A stretch of 61,553 bases of DNA from Beroe ovata (lineage: Eukaryota; Ctenophora; Nuda; Beroida; Beroidae). The stretch covers positions 263,889 through 325,441 of the forward strand of contig CAMPET010000040.1 of the NCBI GenBank assembly GCA_946803715.1, given 5' to 3'. Each line of letters begins with the position of its first letter. Within the stretch, counting starts at the first letter, position 1. Position numbers and translations under genes: made by a program. Positions 36,021 to 46,737 of this stretch are shown in pieces. The notes beneath the pieces were generated by a model. That model searched no databases. It was not told the DNA's origin and saw nothing but the letters and a program-made list of their open reading frames with translations.

Positions 36021-39000
36021 TCATCCCACCGTTGCATGCTTGAGTCCGGAAGTACTGACACTGTCAATACTGTTACTCCGACTGTTTGTTCGACTGTTTC
36101 CCGGGAGAGACCCGTTGGCGTTTGACGAGCTACGGCGTCTGTTAGAGGGGAGTGAATGAGAGGAGGAAATGATTATGAAGTGGCTTGGCAACTGGTGAGG
36201 GGTTCACGATCATAGGTATCTTCCTTCTTAAGTTTTAACCACTGTTCATCCTGATCCATTCTAATTCTGTTCTAAGATCCAAACCCAGCATTTCACACCT
36301 ACCTTGATTTAGAGTTCGAAGAACTAGACGGTTTTCTACTGCCCGGACCTCTACCAGTGTTGAGATGACTTCCCTTGGTTCGCAAGAAATCCGCGTGCTG
36401 TTCCGCTGTTATTTCACCGCGGTCCTCCAAGAACCTCAACCATTTTACCAACACTTCAACCTGAAGTTTTGGGCTATATCAATGTGGTCGACTCAAAATG
36501 ACGTCAAACTCGTTGCCATGACAACTAATAATTGTCACGTGTTGCTGGTATTCAGTGATCACGTGACCGCTCCCTACCTGGTTGGAAGGGATACCACTGG
36601 TTGTGTAGTAAGAGGAGAGATGCTCAGTGAAGAGTTTAGTTACTCTGATAAAACGGCGGTATAGAGTCCTACTGAAACCCTTCTGTAGAACGAGGTATGC
36701 TTTGTCTATCGTGCTGGACACCTAGGGTGGGGGAGTTGAAATGAATTTTCATCCAGGTTGTACCCTAAAAAGTACCAGTATTTGGGTGTTTTGGAGTTGG
36801 AACATTGGAAATGTGTAGCAAAACCAGGGTTGAGTAGGCAAAGTGAGACTCCAAACTCCACCGCTCTCCCTCCTCAACTCACCTCTGGAAACACCACAAT
36901 GTTGAGTTCAGCACTGAACAACTCCAGCAACAGTTTATCCTGTTCACTGATGTCACGGGAAACAGCTTCACTCAACACACGCATACAATCCGTTCTCTTA
37001 CCTGCGGCAGAGGTTTCGTTTTTGTGAGATTTTGTTGGAAAAAGGTGGCTCGAAAAGCAGCGTGTTAATAAGAACTCGGTTCATCTAAGACCGAGACTAG
37101 AAATATCCTAAATTAAGAAAGGAGCTGAGATCGCGAAATATGAATTTGAGCTCAACTCAGCACTCACCATTGATCATAAGGGATGTTGCTTCCTTCAGGA
37201 CAAGCTTCACTTTGAACGTGGCAGATCGGGTCTGGGCTTCACGGAATTTGGCAGCAGCCAGCCCTATCTCCTTCAGTTGTAGATGGCACTTGCCTGGCGA
37301 GGAACACAAGTTTAACAGAACATTTGGCAAATAATGAGTCCTACTAAGCTACACATTTCTTCTTGGATATTGGATATGAATCGATCCTCTTTTTTATCAT
37401 GTTTGGGTGTCTGAAACTTGATATTCGAGACCCAAACGACGATCAATGATTATCGATCAGTAATTCCCAATTACCAAGGTAGTAGAGGTTGCTCTCATTA
37501 GGGAACATCTCAACCGATCTTTTCAGAGCAGCCTTGGCTGACTTGATGTCGCCAATGCTCCTTCTGAGGTGGAGTGGTGTCAAGAGGGAGAGTGGAGTTT
37601 TAAAGTGGTGTCAAATGAGAAAGTGGTGTCAAGAAGATGCTGACCTCATTTTCCCGATGAGGAATAAATCATTAGCATTCTGGTGCAACTCGGTATCAAT
37701 ATCTCGTACAATGACACCGGTCCACGGATGAAGGGATCCCTCCCCCTCTCCCATCTTCTGATCTCTCCATTTGTACGATAACGCCCGCACCTGATGTTTG
37801 GAAACGTAAATATAGATGCTCGGAATATGACGTCATATTGAGCCACCCTAATCGAAAAGATCACGCCAGCTGTTTTGATCAAAACTTGACAAAAATAATT
37901 GTCTTGTCTTATTCCACTCGCTCTCTTTGAGAGGACCGGGCAACTCGCTCGAAAACGGCGGAACTAACAAGTGATTCAGTGTTGAGAAGGAAAGAAGGGC
38001 ACTTCTTGTAAATCTCGTTGAACAGTCTGATAGCAGAATCAAGCTCGGGTCCATGATAAACCTTGCCTGTAACAAGAATAACGTGGCGTCACAGAATTGA
38101 ACTGATGTTGATCTCATGAAGTTTAACTTCAGTTTTTCGGATGCCGCAAATTCGTCACAATCGGAGATTTCCGGGAACAATCAGTCTTAAAATAAAATCC
38201 GTTGTTTGGAGCTTTGCCAAGTCTCCCTCTACCTGATGAGTGGTTCATAATAACTTTGCCGAGGAGGAAGAGCACAAACTCGTTGTTATCGCAACTGGAA
38301 CAACTGACATAATCCTCAAGCAGGGCTCGTGTAGCCACATTCAGATCAAACAGATAGAACAGAATGGCTAGGTCTAACTTTACTTCGGGTGAACTGGGAA
38401 ATATACGAGTAAATATGAGTAAATATACGATTGAAAGACACATTCTGATATCGTCTTTCGTTCTGATTGGTTTCATTTCTAACCGAGGGGTTGTGTTTTC
38501 CAGTTTAATAAGACATGATTCCAGGCCCTCTTTCTCGCCACTCTCACAGAGAAATATGGCGTAGTTTGTTAGAGTGATCTCCGATACTGGCTTGATCCTC
38601 AGTGCTATCTGTAGAGGAAGATGAATATAACTTTGCAAAGGAGCTGGGAATATAAATCCGACAAGGATCACCCTAGATGGTTCTAGCCTCTAGTTATATG
38701 AAGTCATAAGAGGGGCGGACTTACAGAAAAGTAGCTCCCAGCAGTAGCGAAGTCTCCCTTCATGGCAAGGAAAACCCCGATAAAGTTGTAGAAATAGTGT
38801 CTGTGTGCGGGTGGGTAACTTTCCAACTCCCTTGCTACTTTGTTAAATACCTGGTGATCAGTGAGAGTCATTGTCAGTTACCAAATATGGCATTGATTGT
38901 AACCATATTTGGAATAATTCGGAGTTGAAGGACAGAAATGACCCGCTCCCCTTTCGGATCCCACCCAAATTTCACATAAATCACCTCTTGTGCCACGTCC

Positions 39001-39086
39001 TCATTTTGTTTGCAGATAAAATTAAAGTAATTAGGCCGGGATAAGAGTAGGAACGTTTTGATTTCGTCAGAATTTTCCAGATCCAT
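36021..39086 (-). CDS. TPR-repeat protein, 555 aa, 11 exons
   Basis: Exons: 38904-39086, 38725-38850, 38233-38608, 37918-38066, 37645-37790, 37475-37563, 37168-37293, 36883-37001, 36644-36721, 36303-36460 and 36021-36138 (TGA). They sum to 1668 nt in one frame. Helical tetratricopeptide-like repeats are visible: HYFYNFIGVFLAMKGDFATA, GSYFSIALRIKP, LTNYAIFLCESG, DLAILFYLFDLNVATRALLEDY, HGPELDSAIRLFNEIYKKCP, DIKSAKAALKRSVEMFPNES and LGKCHLQLKEIGLAAAKFRE. A low-complexity Ser/Arg/Asn-rich tail (KPSSSSNSKSR, then SRTNSRSNSIDSVS) ends the protein. This is a scaffold-type architecture, and I do not recognise the orthologue. The length and layout recall TTC22/IFIT-like TPR proteins, but that is only a resemblance. 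The fifth intron (37564-37644) is built of TTGACACC repeats. Confidence 0.85.
37564..37644 (-). repeat. 81-bp TPR-gene intron composed of TTGACACCACT units
   Basis: Between donor GTCAGC and acceptor CACCTCAG the coding-strand intron contains three TTGACACCACT copies (and near-copies) separated by short pyrimidine-rich spacers. It is the same unit as in GANAB and the PCP4-like gene, in the same orientation as the GANAB introns. Confidence 0.9.
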
Positions 39087-39829
39087 TATAGCAGCACTTT
39101 TTATCCTGTAACTCAGAATGAAATAAAACTCCTAACCAAGGGGCAAGGGCCTCAGAATAAACGAAATGTAACCAATTTCAAACTAGTCCTCTGTAGAAGG
39201 CTCGTTCTATCATGACAACAAATGGAAACAAACACTGGTTATTTTAAGACGAATCCAACTGTAACTCTAAATCAAGCTACGACTAAAGACAAATCCATTA
39301 AAAGATACTGATTATCCAGTGGTAAGGTACGATTGATCGAACAACAGAAAAAAACGATAATACTCCAATCGATTTTGAGTTAATTAATGAATTTCTGCGG
39401 GGGAGGTTTCGAGAACTACATTATAGAGAACTATCTCGTCACCCTAGTGTGAACTCGCAAGAGAGTGTGCTATTATAGACATAGGATACTTAGGCTGCCA
39501 TTGGTTACTGAAATATGACGAGGAGTGTTGGCATTAACTCAAATTTCATGAAGGAGATCCTTAGCTGGAGGGTGGGTGAAATAGGGAGTGAATTGGAAAT
39601 GGAAAGGGATATGGGTTGTCAGTGATCCTGAGAGACAAGATAATTGAATATATTGCTATTGGGAGGAATACATGGAATAAAGTGTGGTATCAGGGCACGA
39701 AGGCATGCCAAAGGGAAAATAGGACTGAATCAGTACCCGTCAACATTTTATTCATGAATGAATATTCCTAATTAGAGTGTGATAAGTCACACAATCTAAA
39801 TCTAATTGCAATTTGAACCAGGTTGTGCA
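39087..39829. other. intergenic, nothing recognised
   Basis: AT-rich sequence upstream of the TPR gene start. No exon, repeat array or RNA gene is apparent. Confidence 0.5.
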
Positions 39830-41620
39830 AGGTCCATGCTCAAGGATCATGCTCAAGGATCATAATTATATGAAAAACTCGGACGACCAAAATTTCACGT
39901 CAATCGGATGATCGGTTCCCGAGTTAGTGGCCGCCATAACCCCTTATTGACCCAAAACATGTCAGTTTAAGTGAGCATTTGAAGATATAGCTCCCTAACG
40001 AATCGACCGATTGACTTGAAACTTCTATTATAGCTCAAGGACCATTAGAAACTCGGACAACCAAAATTTCACGTCAATCNNNNNNNNNNNNNNNNNNNNN
40101 NNNNNNNNNNNNNNNNNNNNNNNNNNNNNNNNNNNNNNNNNNNNNNNNNNNNNNNNNNNNNNNNNNNNNNNNNNNNNNNNNNNNNNNNNNNNNNNNNNNN
40201 NNNNNNNNNNNNNNNNNNNNNNNNNNNNNNNNNNNNNNNNNNNNNNNNNNNNNNNNNNNNNNNNNNNNNNNNNNNNNNNNNNNNNNNNNNNNNNNNNNNN
40301 NNNNNNNNNNNNNNNNNNNNNNNNNNNNNNNNNNNNNNNNNNNNNNNNNNNNNNNNNNNNNNNNNNNNNNNNNNNNNNNNNNNNNNNNNNNNNNNNNNNN
40401 NNNNNNNNNNNNNNNNNNNNNNNNNNNNNNNNNNNNNNNNNNNNNNNNNNNNNNNNNNNNNNNNNNNNNNNNNNNNNNNNNNNNNNNNNNNNNNNNNNNN
40501 NNNNNNNNNNNNNNNNNNNNNNNNNNNNNNNNNNNNNNNNNNNNNNNNNNNNNNNNNNNNNNNNNNNNNNNNNNNNNNNNNNNNNNNNNNNNNNNNNNNN
40601 NNNNNNNNNNNNNNNNNNNNNNNNNNNNNNNNNNNNNNNNNNNNNNNNNNNNNNNNNNNNNNNNNNNNNNNNNNNNNNNNNNNNNNNNNNNNNNNNNNNN
40701 NNNNNNNNNNNNNNNNNNNNNNNNNNNNNNNNNNNNNNNNNNNNNNNNNNNNNNNNNNNNNNNNNNNNNNNNNNNNNNNNNNNNNNNNNNNNNNNNNNNN
40801 NNNNNNNNNNNNNNNNNNNNNNNNNNNNNNNNNNNNNNNNNNNNNNNNNNNNNNNNNNNNNNNNNNNNNNNNNNNNNNTCACGTCAATCGGATGATCGGT
40901 CCCCGAGTTAGTGGCCGCCATAACCCCTTATCGACCCAAAACGTGTCAGTTTGAGTGAGCATTTGAGGACAGCTCCCAAACGGATCGACCGATTGACTTG
41001 AAACTTCTACCGTAGCTCAAGGACCATTAGAAACTCGGACATACAAAATTTCACGTCAATCCGACAATTGGTTTCCAAGTTAAGGACCGCCATAACCCAT
41101 TATCGATCCAAAACATGTCAGTTTAAGTGAGCATTTGAGGATAGCTCTCAAACGGATCTATCAATTGACTTGAAACTTCTACCAAAGCTCAAGGACCATT
41201 AGAAACTCGGACAACCAAAATTTCACGTCAATCGGATGATCGGTCCCCGCGTTAGTGGCCGCCATAACCCCTTATCGATCCAAAACACGTCAGTTTAAGT
41301 GAGCATTTGAGGATAGCTCTCAAACGGATCTATCGATTGACTTGAAACTTCTGCCATAGCCCAAGGACCATTAGAAACTCGGACAACCAAAATTTCACGT
41401 CAATCGGATGATCGGTCCCCGAGTTAGTGGCCGCCATAACCCCTTATCGACCCAAAACATGTCGATTTGAGTGAGCATTTGAGGATAGCTCCCAAACGGA
41501 TAGACGGATTGATCTGAAATTTCTATTATCGGTCAAGGACCATTAAAAACTCGGACAACCAAAATATCACGTCAATCTGACAATCGGTTCCCATGTGAAA
41601 TCCCGCCAGTAAAACTTGCC
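39830..41620. repeat. 172-bp satellite array containing a 799-N gap
   Basis: Tandem copies with period 172 bp: the marker AAACTCGG recurs at 41031, 41203, 41375 and 41547, and again at 39875 and 40049. Each unit carries CACGTCAATCGGATGATCGG and GTTAGTGGCCGCCATAACCC. The N run 40080-40878 lies inside the array. The repeat phases on its two sides are 810 bp apart, which is not a multiple of 172, so the N length is an estimate rather than a count. The long open frame drawn through the Ns is meaningless. Confidence 0.95.
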
Positions 41621-42976
41621 CACTTGTGAGCATTAAGCCATTAAAACCAAAAGGTGTGTACATAAAACCCAAAATTACGATAAAATCGATGAATAATGAA
41701 TGGGCGAAATATGCAAACATGTACCCTAATATCGATGACCGGGACGTTATCAGGCCAAAATTATACAACGGAACCCACGTGAAAATTCAATGTCTTCATG
41801 AATGGAACAAATGACGGGAAATTTGGGATATTCTCGAAAATTTACAAGTAAATTTGGGAAAATCACGGAAGACAAAGTCAACATAAGCATGTAATACACT
41901 GATGATCGGTTTATATGACCAAACATTGTGGTTTAAAACATCAACTATCAGTTTAAACAGTTGGAGAGGCAATTTCTGCCCGTTCATTGCTAAAGAGATT
42001 TGTAAACACATAAGTATATTTTATCATCTCCGTATATATTTTAACACGCCGTGAGTTCACACAAATTTCCTGATGACTTGCAAGAGAGGGATTGTGTGAT
42101 TTCTAGCGATCAGTGTTCATCATAAACTTCTTACTTCGTGGAATTTGATTTCGAATAGGAGATAAGTTTGGAAAAATTATGAAAAGCTTGACAAGACTGT
42201 AGTCCGAATTAATTTGTCAAATCAGGACCGTGAAGAACATTTTGTGACACGAAAAATCAAGAATCTAAATATCGTCTCACGAATATAGAGACAATCCTGA
42301 CTGAGAGACTTTCAAATCGCACTCTAGAAAGATACAAGAAGGATTTTGAGAAAGATTTTTACAAGCAGTACATTTCAAACATTAATATGTAATTCATCAG
42401 ACTAATAAATTACAGGATTTCATGGTGCAATCATCAGATAGATGATGTCTGGGAAAACTGTCAAATGCGAGATTCTTCCTAGAACATACTTCCAAGATGT
42501 AACACAAGGAAATGTTACAGATAATATGCATGAATACATATTATCAAGTTCTGGTGTATGCCCTTTATTAACGTGAAATATGAGAATATTCATATTGCAA
42601 GTTCTAGTAATTTTGAAGGCTGGAAGTGAGTATGTGAATAACCGGGAATAATTTCATTAATCTGGTTCGAATATTGAAATTCACGATTATCGCCAAGGCA
42701 ACATTATGTTATCGTCATCTCGTCTCGTAAAACGTTTTGACTCTTCATAAAAACTTTCTCAGATTAAATCAAAATACATCTAAAATAAATAGTTTTGAGC
42801 AGAATAACAGCACTTTCAGAGCACGGGGAGTTGTAACGGAGGACAACGCCCTTTCCCAAATTGGCAGGGAAATCGGACTGTCCTCCCTCGGCAATCAAAC
42901 CTTTTCCAACACCGCACTTCCAGACCTAATCCCTCGTCAACTTCTTCTCCTCTGCCAATTCTCTCCCCTTCGCTCC
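41621..42976. other. intergenic, nothing recognised
   Basis: AT-rich flank of the satellite and 3' flank of the PCP4-like gene. No exon is supported on either strand. Confidence 0.5.
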
Positions 42977-43370
42977 CTACTTCTTCTCCTCGGTGTTGCT
43001 GGATTCTGCTGTTGTAGCTGCTGCCGCAGCCTTGTTCTTATTCCGTCTCTTCATGAGGAAGTTACCCTGAATTTTAGCTGCAGCTGCCTTTACTTCGGGG
43101 TCATCAAGATCGATATCTGAGAGAATGACGCGTTGACACCAGAAATAATTATCAGATGACAGCACTCTATCCTTGACACCAATTCGTATGCATACTCTGA
43201 CACCATTTCTCCTTGACACCACTTTGTGTCAGAACTCTGACCACACTTCTGCTGGACACCACTCAACTTGATGATCGAACTCTGACACCACTTTATCCTT
43301 GACACCACTTACCTATCACTTCCTCCTCAGCTGGCTTGGCTCCATTTGACTGTGCTGCTGTATCAGACAT
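42977..43370 (-). CDS. PCP4-like: PCP4/PEP-19-like IQ-motif peptide
   Basis: Two exons, 43313-43370 (ATG) and 42977-43116 (TAG), encode 65 aa. The N-terminus is MSDTAAQSNGAKPAEEEVID. The second exon continues IDLDDPEVKAAAAKIQGNFL, then MKRRNKNK and an Ala/Thr/Glu-rich tail ending NTEEKK. The acidic DIDLDDPE plus A-x-x-IQ-x-x-F block aligns with vertebrate PCP4 (DIDMDAPE...AAVAIQSQF), a small IQ protein that tunes calcium binding by calmodulin. Size and order match. The usual Arg at IQ position 6 is Leu here, with the basic residues shifted to MKRR, so calmodulin affinity may differ. The intron consists entirely of GGTGTCAA-type repeats. No neighbour is functionally related. Confidence 0.75.
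43117..43312. repeat. PCP4-like gene intron made of TTGACACCA repeats
   Basis: The plus strand carries repeated TTGACACCA[CA]T / CTGACACCA words at about 43134, 43174, 43199, 43213, 43281 and 43300, spanning donor to acceptor. Relative to transcription the unit is reversed (GTGGTGTCAAGG), opposite to the orientation in the GANAB and TPR introns. Confidence 0.9.
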
Positions 43371-46300
43371 AACTTCCTGATCCAAGGATAAATCGATCAA
43401 TCGATCGGATCTAAGATCATCAAAAAACGGCACAACAGCAAAAAAAATAAAAGACAAAAACCTTCAAAGAAAGCAAACAATATATACTCTCCAACCAAGT
43501 AAATGAGATAGAGTCTATATTTTCGAGTTAGTGAGCAGACCAGAGTCAAACATAAAATAGGCGATCTATATCATAGCAGAGTGCAAACACTAAACAGCCG
43601 ACGATCTGACATCGATTGACTCTATATTTATCATGAGCAATTTAGGCGTGGTATAAGTGATTATATCTATCTATGATGTATAATGAGATATAGAGCAAAT
43701 GTATTGGAATCGATAATCGCCCTGAATTAGGCAGCGCGCTAAACAGCATGCCGAGTGTTGGTATTACGTTCAAACTTGGATATTTGTGTGGTTGGGTTTA
43801 ACTTAATAAACAGCGCGTTCATAGGATGATTTCCAGAAATTACCCTTGAAAAAGCTGGAAGAGATTGAAAATAGATCTGAGGTAAGACCGAAAGATCGGC
43901 AGCAGGACGTCATCAACAAAAGCAGTAAGAACCGGTGATTCTATAATCTGGCAACATAGAATATTTACAGTTCCAGCCCAGTATACATTTGTAACTAAAG
44001 TAACTTCTCAGCTAGATAAATATAGTCGGCTATCATTATACATGGAGAAGTAAAACAGCTCTATATGTGTTCCATGAGGCAGATCAAGATAAGAGAGTGG
44101 GGATGAGAGTGTTACAAACAATAATTGTGGGAGTACCGACGAAGAGACATAGCTCGAAGACACGATATAGATTCATTCTTTCCGGAATTCGTGAGACGAA
44201 GAATCACAGAGCTAAGGAAATAGGATATTCACGGATAGGCTTATTTGGAAAGGCTAAATATTGGTCAATGACCAAACTCATATCAATTACGCGTCCATAT
44301 AATGAATGAAAATATTCTCCTTGCAAACAGACAGACACACAAACACACACCCACACACAAACATCATGGAAATACATGACAGAAGTATGACAGAAGTCAC
44401 GTATGGATTATTTAGCTAAATAATGACGAGGAAAGAGTCGTTGGGAAGAAAAAGAGATACATATACGAGGAGAACATTTCGAATAAATGAAGAGCGGCAC
44501 TGTTGCTGTGTATACGCAGGATGGCTGTAGTGTAGTGTGGTACAGAGCTTACACTGAACACAATATTATCTTAAACACTAAACAGTGGCTAAAGTGGAGC
44601 TATATAGGCTGAGTAATGACTTGAAATTGACCACATATCTTCTAAACGAAGCTGTAGAAAGACCAGAACCTACTGAAATCCTCAAAATTGGTGGAAAAAC
44701 GTCAAGACTTCCCGCCAAATAGAAAGCTCCATATACACGAATGAAAACCATCATATACGCCGTCCCCTTTCATTCAAAAAGCTCTGTAGCGCTACAGAGT
44801 GAAATATAGAGAACAAAAGAGCTCTGGTAGAGTCGACACAAGATGAATTGTGCACAGAGGCATGGCGCCCTATAAGAAAGATGAGCGATAATTTTGACCA
44901 TATATGGGTAGTTTGTTAGAGCTAGGCGCACAAAAAGTGAGTAATGAATGATTGATATACCTATGCAAATTGAGTTTTTCAAAGAAACCTATTTTCTGGG
45001 AACCAAACTTCTAGTCAAAAATGAAATACAGAAAAATGAGTGTACAAATTAGCAAATGGGGAAACGGAAGTTATTGCAACATAGAAACAAATGGAAAACC
45101 TGGATCTAGAAGAGAAAGTTATAATTGACCAAACAGATATAATTGGGCAGAGATAAGTGAAAGATAATGTGTGGCCGGAAAATGCGAGCAATGAACAAAC
45201 AGCGAAATGTTACATTGGCATGTCACACTGCAACAAACAAACAAACAAACACACGCAAAGTGTCGACATTGTTCCATATGCAGGGTATGGTATCATTATC
45301 ACTTGTCCAAGCAAATTTCAGGGCACACAAACTTCAGTCCACACGAATGTTACAGCTGAACATTATCATTACTACCTTTAGATTTATAATTCGTCTGAAA
45401 CACGCACGGAAACGAGATTTTGCAATATATTTGTGGAACTGTCAGCATCAGGAGAATGGTATATGGAAGTGTGGTATTTAATTTTATGGAAAGTTGTGAG
45501 GAATAATATTAGTAGCGCGACCAGTGAAAGAAGCAAACAAAAGGCAGGAAGTTGGTACCCACTAACTAGTCATTGAGTCATGTCAAGCTGTGTCACTGAC
45601 AAAACCTACTCTCCATTTATGCACACGATTAGCGCATACTATTCTTCAGATCTTGCCTAATTGATAAACGTCAACACTCAACTTGACTATGAAATGTCAG
45701 AGGAAGAGCAGTGGAGGGGAAGGGCAAATTATGCATAACATTAATAACATATGAAAGAAATTACCAATTAAGTATAATTAAACGACAAAGCGCAACTTGT
45801 GAACTTACATGAAAACTTAATTTTAACCGAATTGTGTTAGAGTAACGAGAAAAATCTTATTAAGCGTTCTGAGAAATCTCAAAAATTCTGAGAAAAATTT
45901 GAACTTAAAGACCGGAGTCTCTTCTTTACTGAACAAAACAAAGAAGGGATTCTATGCAGATTGCAGATAGTATGAGGAAACTTCTTTAACCAATAATTGG
46001 GCGATGACGCGCGGTGGACTGAAGACCGGGGAGAATCGGAAATTGACCGTGAAATGAGGGGGAAATGACCGTTGCATGGCTCATTTTAGCATCGCATAAT
46101 ATGGACAAAGATCCCTGGCTTCTGTAAAATATAGTAGCAACTCCTCTATGGTAAGAAATGTGCAGTTTTGAAATAGAGTTACCTACTCCTTCATAAATAT
46201 AAACGCCGTATTTTGAGAGGGAGGGAAATATTACAATATCTCACCAAACTAAACCCCCAGAATCCGAAAATATAGCGTCTCTCGAAGAAAAGATCTTACG

Positions 46301-46585
46301 ACTTTCTGAAATTTACGAAGGAATAATATTCCAGCAGAATTTTCCAACATAGCGCTTAGGGTGCTAGGATTATTACAGTATCACACAAAAAACATCGAAG
46401 ATTCGGGTGTGATTTTGTGTGTGAAACAGTGTATGCGATATTGGTGCGTGATTGAAATGCATGAGCATATGTCATCACAATCCATGTCCCGGAATATGTT
46501 TCAACCGAGTTACAGTGCATATATAAGAAGAAGCAGTGTGGAATGTAGATAATGCTCCAAACTCTAGTTTGGTTAAGCATTAGGC
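43371..46585. other. intergenic region without recognised gene
   Basis: Contains a CA-rich tract at 44322-44362 and an 18-bp palindrome CTCTGTAGCGCTACAGAG near 44782. Open frames are short and have no recognisable domain. Confidence 0.5.
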
Positions 46586-46737
46586 ATGGAGAGTTTCGGT
46601 GGAACAAAGTATCACGCCCACAAATTCATGAATCCTGACTATGCCCAGAAAGATAACCCTGAAGACACCCTCCCACCACCACCACTAGCACATGAAATCG
46701 GTCAAAGCCAGACAATAACGGAAGAGGAGACCTTCAG
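46586..46737 (+). CDS. possible isolated first exon, unknown protein
   Basis: ATG at 46586 opens a 50-codon frame ending at CCTTCAG|GTAGCA. The translation starts MESFGGTKYHAHKFMNPDYA and includes a PPPPLAHEIG stretch and TITEEETF. The codon use looks protein-like in contrast to its AT-rich surroundings, and a donor follows. No second exon could be found in the next 2.5 kb. It could be the first exon of a gene with a long intron, a pseudogene fragment or chance. Confidence 0.35.

Noticed and set aside
40028-40921. 297-codon minus-strand open frame
   Set aside because: It is almost entirely translated Ns inside the satellite gap; only a few real codons at each end.
43134-43310. CRISPR-like array, because of regularly repeated short words
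   Set aside because: Units are degenerate, have no constant spacer length, lie inside a spliced intron of an animal gene, and match repeats in other introns.
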